Assembly: GCA_934573855.1 (NCBI GenBank) | Contig: CAKTMF010000006.1 | Span: 1 to 64,000, forward strand | DNA: 64,000 nucleotides | Direction of reading: 5' to 3' | Origin: an uncultured Oscillospiraceae bacterium | GTDB taxonomy: Bacteria; Bacillota; Clostridia; Oscillospirales; Oscillospiraceae | Shown here: positions 49,179-58,390 of the stretch, one piece after another | Numbering within the stretch: the stretch's first letter is position 1 | Layout of the letters: every line of letters begins with the position of its first letter | Notes under the pieces: generated by a model | Seen by the model: only the letters and a program-made list of their open reading frames with translations | What the model was told of the DNA's origin: nothing | The model's database searches: none | Made by a program: the position numbers and the translations under genes

Positions 49179-50834
49179 TCAGATCTGGATATCGTCCTCG
49201 GATTTGCTGATAGCCATGTACAGGAACAGACTTAGTGCGGTGATGACCGTGAGTATGGCGGCGAACGCCGCGGCCGTGCCGTACTCGCCGCGGCCTATGT
49301 AGATGTAGGCCTGCATGGTGAGGGTGGTGGTCTTGTTGCTGTAGAGGATGACGGAACTGGAAAGCTCGGTCACGATGGCGACCCAGCTGAGGATGGCGCC
49401 GGAGAGGATACCGTTGGACATCATCGGGACGGTGATCTTGGCGAACGTCTTGAGCTTGGACGCGCCTAGGCTTATCGCCGCCTCCTCGATACTTATCGGT
49501 ATCTGCATAAGTGTTGCCGTCGCCGATCGTATGGTGTACGGCATTCGGCGGATGGCAAAGGACATTATCATTATGGCCATGGTGCCGGTGAGCGCTATGG
49601 GCTTGGAGCCGTAGGCTATCAGCAGGGCGATACCGATGACCGCGCCGGGCATTATGTAGGGCAGCATGGCGATGGTATCGAGAGAGTGGTTGAGCGTGCT
49701 GCTGCGCCGGACGACGAGGTAGGCCAGAATGACCGCGATGACGATGATGATGGCAAGGGCGATGATACCCATGAGCAGGGTGTTGCTTGAGGCGAGCAGG
49801 AGCTTTTTCTTGATGGCGCTGCGGTAGTTGACGAGGGAGTAGCCCACGCCGAAGAGCGAGCCCTTGCTGTTTCGGAAGCTGAGATAGATGATATAGAGCT
49901 GGGGAAGGATAGCTATCGCGCACAGCAGATAGCAGTACAGGTGCATGAGGAAGCCGCCGAGACCCTTGGCCTCCTTCTTCTCCACGGGGTGCAGGGTGTT
50001 GATGGAGAACTTGAAGCGTCCGGTCGCCCATTTCTGAAGGAAGAAGATGATGGCGGTGACGAGAACGGCGATGACGGCCAGCGCGGCCGCGAAGTTGTAG
50101 TTCGCGCCGTTTTCACCCAGATACTCGTTATAGAGCAGCACGGGGAAGGTCTTGAAGCCCTCGCCGAGGATGGTCGGGGTGCCGAAGTCCGCAAAGGCCT
50201 GCATGAACACCATCAGCGTCGCCGCGAGGATGGTGGGCATGGTCAGGTGCAGCACGATGGAGAAAAGACGCTTCACACCGGTGCAGCCCATGTTTGCGGA
50301 GGCCTCCATGAGGGTGTTGTCGATGTTCTTGAACGCGCCGTTCATGTAGATGAACACCAGCGGGAAGAACTTGAGCGTCTGGGAAAGAGCGATACCGCCG
50401 AAGCCGTAAATGCTGGGCATGGTGATGCCGAAAACGGACTTGACGAACTTGGTGATGACGCCGCCGCGGCCCAGAAGCATTATCCACGAGTACGCGCCCA
50501 GAAACGGAGCGGACATACAGCAGAGGATACTGACGACGAAGAGTATCTTCGCGCCCTTGAGCTTATAGAAAGCGTAGAAATACGCGAAGGGTATGCCGAT
50601 CACGAGCGTAAGGACAGTGACGAAAATGGTGATCTTGAAGGAATTGTAGATGGTATCTACATAATAGCTGTTGCTGAAGAACTTATCGAACTGCTCCCAT
50701 GAGAACCTGCCGTCGGGCATGATGACGGCCTGCTTTATCACGCCGAACATCGGGTAGATCAGTACGGCGATGAACAGCAGCAGAAGCAGCACGGAGACGA
50801 TCAGCCAGCCGTCAAAACGTTTCTTTGTTGCCAT
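49179..50834 (-). CDS. ABC transporter double permease, AfuB/FbpB-like
   Basis: 551 residues with two concatenated permease units of about six helices each. The first EAA loop is DNTLMEASANMGCTGVKRLFSIVLHLTMPTI; the second is ISIEEAAISLGASKLKTFAKITVPMMSNGIL. Such fused permeases are characteristic of the ferric-iron/AfuB/thiamine group. The ATG at 50834 (MATKKRFDGW) follows GGAGGGG. It lies 13 bp after the ATPase gene and 55 bp before the binding protein gene. Confidence 0.92.
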   Translation of the reverse strand: MATKKRFDGWLIVSVLLLLLFIAVLIYPMFGVIKQAVIMPDGRFSWEQFDKFFSNSYYVDTIYNSFKITIFVTVLTLVIGIPFAYFYAFYKLKGAKILFVVSILCCMSAPFLGAYSWIMLLGRGGVITKFVKSVFGITMPSIYGFGGIALSQTLKFFPLVFIYMNGAFKNIDNTLMEASANMGCTGVKRLFSIVLHLTMPTILAATLMVFMQAFADFGTPTILGEGFKTFPVLLYNEYLGENGANYNFAAALAVIAVLVTAIIFFLQKWATGRFKFSINTLHPVEKKEAKGLGGFLMHLYCYLLCAIAILPQLYIIYLSFRNSKGSLFGVGYSLVNYRSAIKKKLLLASSNTLLMGIIALAIIIVIAVILAYLVVRRSSTLNHSLDTIAMLPYIMPGAVIGIALLIAYGSKPIALTGTMAIMIMSFAIRRMPYTIRSATATLMQIPISIEEAAISLGASKLKTFAKITVPMMSNGILSGAILSWVAIVTELSSSVILYSNKTTTLTMQAYIYIGRGEYGTAAAFAAILTVITALSLFLYMAISKSEDDIQI

Positions 50835-50847
50835 AGCTGCCCCTCCG

Positions 50848-51963
50848 TCAGACCGCGGCGCAGTCGTTGCAGACTCCGGTGAGAATGTTCTCACTGCCGT
50901 CGGCGGTGAAGAGGTTGACCTTCTCGGTGTTGATACGGAGCTTTATTTCGGAGCCGGGCTGGATAATGCTGTCGATGGAGGACTCCTGAATGATCTCGAC
51001 CTCCTCGCCGGAGGAGAGGTGTACGAAGTAATGGGTGTTCAATCCGAGGAACACGCAGTCGTCCACGACGGCGGAAATGCCCTCTGTGCTGTCGCGGTCG
51101 AGAAGGAACTCCTCAGGGCGCACGGAGAGGACGATGTCCTGAGCCTTCTGCTGCTCGGGGCGGACGGTGTCGATCTCGGCACGGTAGCCGGAGAGAGTCT
51201 CGAGGAAGGTCTTGCCGTTTTCGACGACGAGCTTGCCCTTTATAACGTTGGAGCGGCCGATGAACGTCGCGACGAAGAGGTTCGCCGGGCGCTGATAAAT
51301 GCTCTTGGGCGTGCCGATGTGCTGGATAACGCCGGCGTTCATGACGGCGATACGGTCGGAGACGGCCATGGCCTCCTCCTGATCGTGGGTGACGTAAACG
51401 GTGGTGATGCCGACATTGTGCTGGATGTTCTTGATGACTGTGCGCATTTCCACGCGGAGCTTCGCGTCGAGGTTGGAGAGCGGCTCGTCCATCAGCAGGA
51501 CGTCAGGCTCTATGCACAGCGCGCGGGCAAGGGCGACGCGCTGCTGCTGGCCGCCGGAGAGACGCTCGGGCATGCGGTCGGCGTACTGGTCGATCTGCAT
51601 GAGCTTCATGAACTTCTCGGACTGATCCTTGATCTTGTCCTTGGGGAACTTCTTGTTTCTGAGACCGAATTCAACGTTCTTCCGGACCGTATAGTGCGGG
51701 AATATGGCGTAGTTCTGGAAAACCATGCCTATATTGCGCTTTGCCGGGTCAAGGTCGTTGATACGCTTCTCACCGAAGTAGAAGTCACCGCCTTCGATAC
51801 TGTTGAAGCCCGCGATCATTCTGAGCAGGGTGGTTTTGCCGCAGCCGGACGGGCCAAGCAGCGTAAAAAACTCGCCCTCATGTATGTCCAGATTAAGATC
51901 GGGGATGATGACGTTGTCACCGTACTTTTTAAGAGCGTGTTTAATGATTATTTCTTCGCTCAC
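50848..51963 (-). CDS. ABC transporter ATPase, AfuC/PotA-like with TOBE domain
   Basis: 371 residues: nucleotide-binding domain with Walker A LLGPSGCGKTTLLRM, signature RLSGGQQQRVALARAL and Walker B VLLMDEPLSNLD, then a C-terminal TOBE region (about 235-371) with LSVRPEEFLLDRD and a final GSEIKLRINTEKVNLF. GTG start at 51963 overlapping the upstream TGA, so it is translationally coupled to the dehydrogenase gene. It drives import through the double permease. Confidence 0.94.
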   Translation of the reverse strand: MSEEIIIKHALKKYGDNVIIPDLNLDIHEGEFFTLLGPSGCGKTTLLRMIAGFNSIEGGDFYFGEKRINDLDPAKRNIGMVFQNYAIFPHYTVRKNVEFGLRNKKFPKDKIKDQSEKFMKLMQIDQYADRMPERLSGGQQQRVALARALCIEPDVLLMDEPLSNLDAKLRVEMRTVIKNIQHNVGITTVYVTHDQEEAMAVSDRIAVMNAGVIQHIGTPKSIYQRPANLFVATFIGRSNVIKGKLVVENGKTFLETLSGYRAEIDTVRPEQQKAQDIVLSVRPEEFLLDRDSTEGISAVVDDCVFLGLNTHYFVHLSSGEEVEIIQESSIDSIIQPGSEIKLRINTEKVNLFTADGSENILTGVCNDCAAV

Positions 51964-53255
51964 TTGTCCTGTCTCCCTTCCATGCAAGATTCTTTGTTTA
52001 TACGTTCTATATCCATCATCCGGCGCGCTCTCATGAGCGTCAGACGATTGCGTATGAGGGGGGAATTGGTGAGAAGCTCCGGGAGCTGCTCATCGGAAAC
52101 GCCGATACTCCCGAGAGTGCGCTTCGCTCCGAGCGCTTCGAGCCGACCGTAGAGGTATTCGACGGAGGGAAGCGCGTCGATCACCTCGCGTATCCCGCTC
52201 CAGTTCTCGCACAGGGCGTCCTTCGTGACCGCGGCGAGACAGTCATGCTCGTTTTCCTTTATGAGCGCGCCGGCCAGACGTTCGCCGAAGAAGCTCCTGA
52301 AATGCTCGTCGGGAACGGGGGCGTAGTCCCTGACATAGGGAGCGATGTCCTCGATCTTCGCAAGGCGCTTGTACTCCGCGACCGCAAGGAGAGAGCCGAC
52401 GCCGGTCTTTTCGCCGTGCATGGCGGGGAAGGCCACGGGGAAGCTCTCCGGCCCCATCTCGATCATGTGGGAGATGTGGTGTTCCGCGCCGGAGGCGGGA
52501 CGGGAGTTGCCCATCATCTGCATGGCGATACCGCTCATGACGAGGGCGTATGTAACGTTCGTGTACGCGCCCGCTTCTCCGCGGACAATGCCGGGGACGC
52601 TGTCCATCACGGTGTCCGCGGCGGACTTCATGATGTCGTATATCCTATGGCAGAGGTGTTCGCCGGTGAGGAGGTTCGCGATACGCCAGTCGGCAAGGGC
52701 GGTGTACTTCGCCATGATGTCGCCGACGCCGCTGCGGACAAGCTCCGCGGGAGCCTTGCTTATTATATCGATGTCCGCTATGACAAGCTCCGGCGCGACG
52801 GCGGGGAGCGTTTTCTTGAAGCCGTACCACGTCATCGCGGCGACGGTGCTGCAGAAGCCGTCCACGCTCGCCCCGGTGGGGCAGGAGACAAAGCGTATCC
52901 CACGCTCGTGGGCGCAGTAGCGGGCAATGTCGTGTATGGTGCCGCTGCCGACGGCGATGATGACCTCTATATCCCCGTCGAGCTTTGAGAGGACCTCGGC
53001 GGTGGAGCGCTCGTCCGCGTGCAGGCCGCGGGGGTCAAGAACTATCTCCTGCTCGGCGCGGGGACGTCGTCCCTCCGCGGCGGCGTAGGAGTTCTCTCCG
53101 TAGAGCGCGCAGCGCTTGCCAGAAATACCGAAATCGGCCATATGACGTTCAAACTCAAGAAGGCAGCCCGGCTCGATGATCGCGCCCTTGGTCTCCATAT
53201 AATGCTCTCTGCCGCAGCCGCAGCTGCCGCCGTATGTTCTGCAGTCAACAAACAT
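51960..53255 (-). CDS. sn-Glycerol-1-phosphate dehydrogenase family protein (AraM/EgsA-like)
   Basis: NAD(P)-dependent, metal-containing polyol dehydrogenase, 431 residues. Nucleotide-binding region EVIIAVGSGTIHDIARYCAHERGIRFVSCPTGASVDGF; metal-ligand His residues in GAEHHISHMIEM and AMHGEKTGVG. The family reduces dihydroxyacetone phosphate to glycerol-1-phosphate, or runs the reverse reaction. As first gene of an ABC importer operon next to a DeoR regulator, it probably oxidises an imported polyol phosphate. A Cys/Gly-rich start (FVDCRTYGGSCGCGREHY) may bind a metal. GAGGGAG precedes the ATG. Confidence 0.87.
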   Translation of the reverse strand: MFVDCRTYGGSCGCGREHYMETKGAIIEPGCLLEFERHMADFGISGKRCALYGENSYAAAEGRRPRAEQEIVLDPRGLHADERSTAEVLSKLDGDIEVIIAVGSGTIHDIARYCAHERGIRFVSCPTGASVDGFCSTVAAMTWYGFKKTLPAVAPELVIADIDIISKAPAELVRSGVGDIMAKYTALADWRIANLLTGEHLCHRIYDIMKSAADTVMDSVPGIVRGEAGAYTNVTYALVMSGIAMQMMGNSRPASGAEHHISHMIEMGPESFPVAFPAMHGEKTGVGSLLAVAEYKRLAKIEDIAPYVRDYAPVPDEHFRSFFGERLAGALIKENEHDCLAAVTKDALCENWSGIREVIDALPSVEYLYGRLEALGAKRTLGSIGVSDEQLPELLTNSPLIRNRLTLMRARRMMDIERINKESCMEGRQDK

Positions 53256-53439
53256 CCCGTACAGTCTCCCTCATAAAATAGCGCTTGTCAAAATGACTAA
53301 TCAAAAGCAAAAAATCAAAACGGAAAATTTCGTCAATTTTTTGTCAGTTTGACGATGCCGCCGCAGGTTTTTCGGCAAGACAAAACCGCTTTTCAGCAAT
53401 TTGCCATAAATAATGTAAGAGTCATTATACTCATAAGAC

Positions 53440-53512
53440 TTGACTTATGCAAGCTTTGGCGCTAATATTGAAAAACGATCAATAACGATCACGATTTGAG
53501 GGGGTTCGATCA
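53440..53512 (+). promoter_or_regulatory. Promoter and CGATCA-repeat operator of the DeoR gene
   Basis: TTGACT, 17-bp spacer, TAATAT (53440-53468). It is followed by three CGATCA repeats at 53476, 53486 and 53507, between promoter and start, a likely DeoR-family operator. In 53256-53439 no clear minus-strand promoter for the transport operon could be named. Confidence 0.6.
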
Positions 53513-53514
53513 AA

Positions 53515-54258
53515 GTGAAAGAGGAAAGATTCCTGAAAATTTTGGACATTTTATCTAAAAATGACTACGTGAGCGTGGAGAGCCTGAGCCAGCAGCTGTT
53601 CGTGAGCATGCCGACGATACGCCGCGACCTCAACACCATGCAGGACATGGGCCTCGTTGTGCGCAGCCACGGCGGGGTCATACGGCGGCGGAGCGAGACG
53701 GACGGCGGGCCCGCGGCGTTCAGGATGGGCGTGAACCCCGGTGAAAAGCTCCGTCTCGACAAGGCTGCGGCGGCCTATCTGCACGATAACTGCATGGTGT
53801 TTCTCGACGAGTCGACCACGACGCTGCACATCGTCGACCAAATGTCTGCATATAAAAATATAACGATAGTCACGAACAACATCTCGGTTCTGCAGCTCGC
53901 GGGGAAATACCGCGTGCCGACCATATGCCTCGGCGGCGAGACGAGCTACGATACGATGAGCTTTTACGGCCCGGACACGGAGGACATGATCGGACGCTTC
54001 GGGATAGACATCGCGTTCTTCTCCTCCTCGGCGCTCACGCCGTCCGGCTGGATCGCCGACTACAGCGCAAGAAGCACCTCTCTGCGCCGCAGGGTCCTCG
54101 CTCAGAGCGACAAAAAGGTCTTTCTCATCGACAAGAGCAAGTTCATGAAATCCGGGCCGTACATGCTCCTGCCGGTGAGCGGGGTGGATCACATAATCGC
54201 GAACGCGCCGCTGCCGCCCGAGATCGACACCGGCAAGGCTTCCGTCACCGTTATCTGA
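53515..54258 (+). CDS. DeoR/GlpR-family transcriptional regulator
   Basis: 247 residues. The N-terminal DeoR HTH (ERFLKILDILSKNDYVSVESLSQQLFVSMPTIRRDLNTMQDMGLVVRSHGGV) is followed by the sugar-phosphate-sensing DeoRC domain, with FLDESTTTLHIVDQM, ITIVTNNISVLQLA, CLGGETSYDTMSFYGP and FLIDKSKFMKSGP. GTG start with GAGGGGG before it. Divergent from the AfuABC-AraM-like operon, which it probably represses until a phosphorylated metabolite binds. DeoRC ligands are usually sugar or polyol phosphates, in agreement with the operon. Confidence 0.93.
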   Translation: MKEERFLKILDILSKNDYVSVESLSQQLFVSMPTIRRDLNTMQDMGLVVRSHGGVIRRRSETDGGPAAFRMGVNPGEKLRLDKAAAAYLHDNCMVFLDESTTTLHIVDQMSAYKNITIVTNNISVLQLAGKYRVPTICLGGETSYDTMSFYGPDTEDMIGRFGIDIAFFSSSALTPSGWIADYSARSTSLRRRVLAQSDKKVFLIDKSKFMKSGPYMLLPVSGVDHIIANAPLPPEIDTGKASVTVI

Positions 54259-54264
54259 GTACGC

Positions 54265-54299
54265 AAAAGCGCTTCCCGTTTTTACCGGGAAGCGCTTTT
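54265..54299. terminator. Bidirectional terminator
   Basis: AAAAGCGCTTCCCG-tttttac-CGGGAAGCGCTTTT between the DeoR gene and the convergent symporter. Confidence 0.92.
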
Positions 54300-54305
54300 C
54301 GTTAT

Positions 54306-55715
54306 TCATTCCTCAGCGGGGGTCCCGAGCCGGGATTCCTTGAGCGCGCTGAGCTCGTCTATCTTTTTCTTGCCGAGAGGGTATACGAAGCGGAGTATCA
54401 CAAAGATGAGCAGATACAGCACGGCGGGGATAAGCACGGCGTCGGTGAACATGGATCTGAGCGTATCGCCGGTTATGTTCGCGGTGTTGAGGACGTTGTC
54501 GGTATAGCCGATACGAAGCAGCGCGGTGTTGACGAGTACCGCGGCGACGGTCTGGCCGAGCTTGCGCATGAAGGTGAAGAAGGCGTAGCTCGTCGCCTCG
54601 TCGTGCAGGCCGTACTGAAGCTCGTTATAGTCGATGGCGTCGGTCGCTATCGCCCAGATGAGCAGGAAGATGAACGCGTTGCCGATACCCGAGAGCAGGC
54701 ACACCGCGAGGAACATCCACACGCTCGTCCCGCCGACGAGATACAAAGCGAGGTTGCACACGCCCGCCATCAGCATGCCGTAGGCGCATACATCGCGTCT
54801 GCCGAAGCGTGAGCCGAGCTTACCGGCAAAGAGCATAATGACGGCGACCGGGAGGTACTGGCACACGGTGGGCATCATCGAAAGGCCGGGGGCGTTGAAG
54901 TAATAGTTGAAGAGGTAAGTATTGTAGCTCTGGCTGAACATCTGCGCGGCAAGGAACAGCATGCCGACGAAGCATACCGCCATATAGGGGCGGCTGTGGA
55001 GGAGTATCTTTATGACCTTGAGCGTCTGTCCCTTTTCCTTGGGCGCGGGCTTCGTGCGGACGCGCTCCGCCGTCCAGCGGTAGCTGAGGAGGTAGGCAAG
55101 CACGGAGAGCGCGGAGATGACTATAACGCCAGCGAGTATCTTGCCGTAGGACATGACGGAGACGCCCCCGCTGTATCTGACATAGCAGAAGCTTATGAGC
55201 AGCATCGCGGGCATGGCGCCGAAGGTGGAGCCTATCGAGCGGAACACCGAGAGGGACGAGCGCTCGCGCTCATCCGAGGTTATCACCTGCGCAAGAGAGC
55301 CGTAGGGGATGTTTATGCCGGTGTACAGCATGCCGAAGAGGATATAGGTAATATAGGCGTAGACGAGGTAGCCCGTCTGACTCAGCCCCGGTATCTTCAC
55401 GAACATCAGCACCGCCGAGAGCGCTACCGGCACGGCCAGCGACTTGAGCCAGCGGCGGTAGCGCCCGTCGGGCGCAGGCTCAAGCCGGTCGATTATGCGG
55501 CCCCAGATGGGGTCGTTTATCGCGTCCCATACCCTCGCAACGACGAACATGACCATAATGCTCACGACGCCTATGCCGAGAACGTCCGTGTAATACTTCT
55601 GCAGCACGCTCTGCACAAGGCCGAACACCAGCAGCGACGCGAGGTCGCCCATGGCGTAGCCTATCTTATCCCTTGTGCCGATGCCGCTCGTGCGGGCAAC
55701 ACAGCTTTCTTCCAT
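54306..55715 (-). CDS. GPH-family glycoside:cation symporter (MelB/YihO-like)
   Basis: Twelve-helix sugar:cation symporter, 469 residues. Marks are KIGYAMGDLASLLVFGLVQSVLQKYYTDVLGI at the N-terminus, ARVWDAINDPIWGRIIDR (the cation-site region of MelB), and INIPYGSLAQVITSDERERSSLSVFRS in the middle. It starts with ATG at 55715 after AAGGAG, 19 bp behind the GH31 glycosidase gene, so glycoside uptake and hydrolysis are encoded together. Confidence 0.92.
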   Translation of the reverse strand: MEESCVARTSGIGTRDKIGYAMGDLASLLVFGLVQSVLQKYYTDVLGIGVVSIMVMFVVARVWDAINDPIWGRIIDRLEPAPDGRYRRWLKSLAVPVALSAVLMFVKIPGLSQTGYLVYAYITYILFGMLYTGINIPYGSLAQVITSDERERSSLSVFRSIGSTFGAMPAMLLISFCYVRYSGGVSVMSYGKILAGVIVISALSVLAYLLSYRWTAERVRTKPAPKEKGQTLKVIKILLHSRPYMAVCFVGMLFLAAQMFSQSYNTYLFNYYFNAPGLSMMPTVCQYLPVAVIMLFAGKLGSRFGRRDVCAYGMLMAGVCNLALYLVGGTSVWMFLAVCLLSGIGNAFIFLLIWAIATDAIDYNELQYGLHDEATSYAFFTFMRKLGQTVAAVLVNTALLRIGYTDNVLNTANITGDTLRSMFTDAVLIPAVLYLLIFVILRFVYPLGKKKIDELSALKESRLGTPAEE

Positions 55716-55734
55716 TTCTTATTTCTCCTTCCGT

Positions 55735-57711
55735 TTATGCGTTTTCGCCGGCCGCTCTGCGGAAGAGAGCGGCGAATTCACTGTCCCTGCGGTAGAACAC
55801 CGCGGGTCTGCCGAGCGGGGAATCGACCGTATATGTCCTGCCGCCGCTGTACGGCTCACCGGACCAGAAATGCACCCAGTCCCCGTCGGGGAGGTACAGC
55901 GTGCGCGTCCTCGCGCCCTTATCTATCACCGGGGCGACAAACATATCGTCGCCGAAAAAGTACGAGTATTCGTCGCGGCTGTTTTTGTAGCCGAAGGCCT
56001 CCCAGAAGTCGGGGCGGATGGCGGGTATGCCCTTGGCGGCGTCCGCCGCGCACTTTTCGATATACGGCCTGAGCGCCGCATGTACGCGGGTGAGCCGCAC
56101 GGTATGGGCGATCACATCCGGCGCGTCGAACTGGCTGTTCGCCCACGGGCGTATGGATTCGTGACTGCGCATGAGGAGCGAGAAGGCCCCCGCCTCCATC
56201 CAGCGGGTGAACAGCTCGCCGTCGCGCTTCATCTTGCCGAAGGAGAAAAAGCCGCCGATGTCCCAATGCACCATCGTAACGCCCGAAAAGCCGAGCGAGA
56301 AGCATGCCGGCATGATACAGGGCAGCCCATAGTCACGGGTATAATCCGTATGCTGGTCGCCGTTCCAGAGAACCGGAGCGTATTCCTGGATGCCGGTATA
56401 GCCGGAGCGCATGAAGAACATCACGTCGCCGCTGCCGTACTCCTCTATCGCCTCGCGGTTCAGCTTCGCCCACAGCACCGGCCACTTGTTGTGGAGCAGC
56501 GCGGGGTCGCCGTCGTGCAGGACGCAGTCGACGGGCAGATACTCGCCGAAATCCGCCATCCAGCCGGAGACGCCGAGGTCGAGCATGTTCCGCTTTATAA
56601 GCACGTCCTTCGTAAAGCGCACCGCCTCGGGATTCGTCAGGTCGATCATGCCCGCGTCGAAGGTCGTCGATTTTATGTGATATATGCTGCCGTCCGCGCG
56701 GCGGATGAGATATCCCCGCTCGGCGCAGTGCTTGTAGAGGCGGCTGTCCTTGACAAGATATGGATTTATATACGCGAGGAAGCGTACGCCGCGCGCGTTG
56801 AGCCTCTTTATCGCGTCGCCGAGACCGGGATAGAGCTTCTCGTCCGCCTCCCAGTTCCACCAGACCTGCTTGCCCATGACGGTGCGGTTCTCGCCCGACC
56901 AGTCCTGGCTCCACACGGCGGATACCTTCGCGCCCGCGTCGAGCATGGCGAACGCCTTCTCAAGCACGGTCTGCGTGCCGCCCTGCACGCCGAGTATCAT
57001 CCCGTCAAAGCACCACGAGGGCATGTACTGCCGGTTGGGAACGCTCTCCGCGGCGAGCAGCGCAAGCTCCCTGTACGAGCCGGCGTGCTGGAGCGTGAGC
57101 GCTCTCGGGCAGGAGTCAAAGGAAAAAGCATAGCACTCATCGCCGAAATGCGCTTTGCCGTCCGCCTCTGTGTCAAAGGCTATGCGTCTGCCGCCGTCGG
57201 TCACGAAAACCGGCATTGGGGCGTAGCTGCCTATCTCCGAATGCTGCTTTTCCCGATAGAGCGCCTTCGGCAGGAGCGCCTTCTCGATTATCGTCGAGGC
57301 CTTTATGTGTTCGGAGACGAAGTTCACGACCGTCTCTCCGCGAAGATTCACCTTGCGGTACTGCTCGCCTCCGCCGAAAACAGCCTCGCCCTCAAGCGCG
57401 GGGAGCCTGAACTCGTATGCCCAGCCGTCCTCGCCCTCAAGCTCGAGACGGAGGCCGCCGTGTATCTCCCCTATCGAGGCGCGCAGCGAATGTCCCTGAG
57501 CGCTGAACGTGACCGCGCCGCCGGAATATTCCGCGTTCACGAGCGGGATACGCTCAGCCTCCGTGACGCTCACCCGGACCGTGCCGCGAGAGGAAGCGTA
57601 GCTTTTCTCCTGCCTCACGGCGGCGGCAAACGGGGCCTCCTTCGTGTGCCGCAGGAGCGTAACGCCGTCAAAGCGAAGCTCGACGCCGTTATCCGTGCAG
57701 ATATCAAACAT
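55735..57711 (-). CDS. GH31 alpha-glycosidase, YihQ (sulfoquinovosidase)-like but with changed sulfonate pocket
   Basis: 658-residue cytosolic GH31 enzyme. The nucleophile is Asp387 in GWMADFGEYLP and the acid/base Asp452 in WNGDQ. FGGGEQ, WSQDWSG and PxxMRSHE also match the YihQ group. Recalled alignment with E. coli YihQ places Gln282 where the sulfonate-binding Arg301 is and Phe488 (DIGGF) where Tyr508 is; the Trp304 equivalent (Trp285) is kept. Sulfoquinovosidase activity is therefore doubtful, and an ordinary alpha-glucoside or alpha-xyloside is as likely. GGAGG before the ATG; own promoter; the GPH symporter lies downstream. Confidence 0.9.
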   Translation of the reverse strand: MFDICTDNGVELRFDGVTLLRHTKEAPFAAAVRQEKSYASSRGTVRVSVTEAERIPLVNAEYSGGAVTFSAQGHSLRASIGEIHGGLRLELEGEDGWAYEFRLPALEGEAVFGGGEQYRKVNLRGETVVNFVSEHIKASTIIEKALLPKALYREKQHSEIGSYAPMPVFVTDGGRRIAFDTEADGKAHFGDECYAFSFDSCPRALTLQHAGSYRELALLAAESVPNRQYMPSWCFDGMILGVQGGTQTVLEKAFAMLDAGAKVSAVWSQDWSGENRTVMGKQVWWNWEADEKLYPGLGDAIKRLNARGVRFLAYINPYLVKDSRLYKHCAERGYLIRRADGSIYHIKSTTFDAGMIDLTNPEAVRFTKDVLIKRNMLDLGVSGWMADFGEYLPVDCVLHDGDPALLHNKWPVLWAKLNREAIEEYGSGDVMFFMRSGYTGIQEYAPVLWNGDQHTDYTRDYGLPCIMPACFSLGFSGVTMVHWDIGGFFSFGKMKRDGELFTRWMEAGAFSLLMRSHESIRPWANSQFDAPDVIAHTVRLTRVHAALRPYIEKCAADAAKGIPAIRPDFWEAFGYKNSRDEYSYFFGDDMFVAPVIDKGARTRTLYLPDGDWVHFWSGEPYSGGRTYTVDSPLGRPAVFYRRDSEFAALFRRAAGENA

Positions 57712-57748
57712 TCCGTCGCCTCCATGTTAAAATTAATATCTGTCTACT

Positions 57749-57778
57749 ATATTAAGTTGTGCACCCCGCCCGTGTCAA
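57749..57778 (-). promoter_or_regulatory. Promoter of the GH31-symporter operon
   Basis: Minus strand: TTGACA, 18-bp spacer, TAATAT, about 35 bp before the start. Confidence 0.7.
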
Positions 57779-57831
57779 GCAATTTATTAACGGCGTGAAA
57801 TAAATATTTTCGGCGAGCGGCAGCCCATCCG

Positions 57832-58380
57832 TTACGCGAGCGCCGCGCCCTGACGGGCCTTTATCCTCCGCCAGTTGATAAATCCGTACAGGTCATTCAT
57901 GAGAAAGGCCGCAAAGCATACCGTCACCGAGATATAGCGGCTTTCGTCAAGGCTCGCGAGCGTCCGGAGTATTATCAGCACGACGTCGTTGACCGCGTAG
58001 GCCAGATTAAAGTACGGGCTTCTCCGGAACGTGAGGTAGACCGCGAGACAGCTCCTCGTCACGGAGACGGTGCTGGGTACGATGTTCGCCGTGCGGAAAT
58101 ACCTGAGGATAAAGTAAAAGCCGAACGTGACGGCGGCCGACGCGAGAAGCATAAAAACAGTCTCGCGGCCGGACACGGAGCATACCTTCACCTCCGAGCG
58201 CCGCCCCTCGTGCGTGTGTCTGAGCCACGCGGCGAGAGAGAACGCCGCCATGGGCATGGTCATGCCGAGATAGGTGATCATTTCCCCGTAGTAGGCGAAC
58301 GAGGGCGCGATGATGAGCGTGACGGAGGACCACCAGAGGATGAGCTCTCCCCGTGTGAAATAACCGGATACTCTTTTCAT
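57832..58380 (-). CDS. pnuC: PnuC-type vitamin-precursor transporter
   Basis: 182 residues with six to seven hydrophobic helices. A C-terminal FLMNDLYGFINWRRIKARQ is the typical end of PnuC transporters (nicotinamide riboside; related PnuT and PnuX carry thiamine and riboflavin). The length is slightly short for the family. The ATG at 58380 has no Shine-Dalgarno: only 10 bp separate it from a MITE-like element. A good promoter, an attenuator-like leader and GGAGG lie on the far side of that element (58787-58922). The gene is probably poorly expressed or under changed control. Confidence 0.75.
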   Translation of the reverse strand: MKRVSGYFTRGELILWWSSVTLIIAPSFAYYGEMITYLGMTMPMAAFSLAAWLRHTHEGRRSEVKVCSVSGRETVFMLLASAAVTFGFYFILRYFRTANIVPSTVSVTRSCLAVYLTFRRSPYFNLAYAVNDVVLIILRTLASLDESRYISVTVCFAAFLMNDLYGFINWRRIKARQGAALA

Positions 58381-58390
58381 TACGTTTTCA

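Noticed and set aside
54306..57711. Sulfoquinovose catabolic locus
   Set aside because: YihQ-like enzyme and GPH symporter are present, but the sulfonate-binding residues are changed and no sulfoglycolysis enzymes are nearby.
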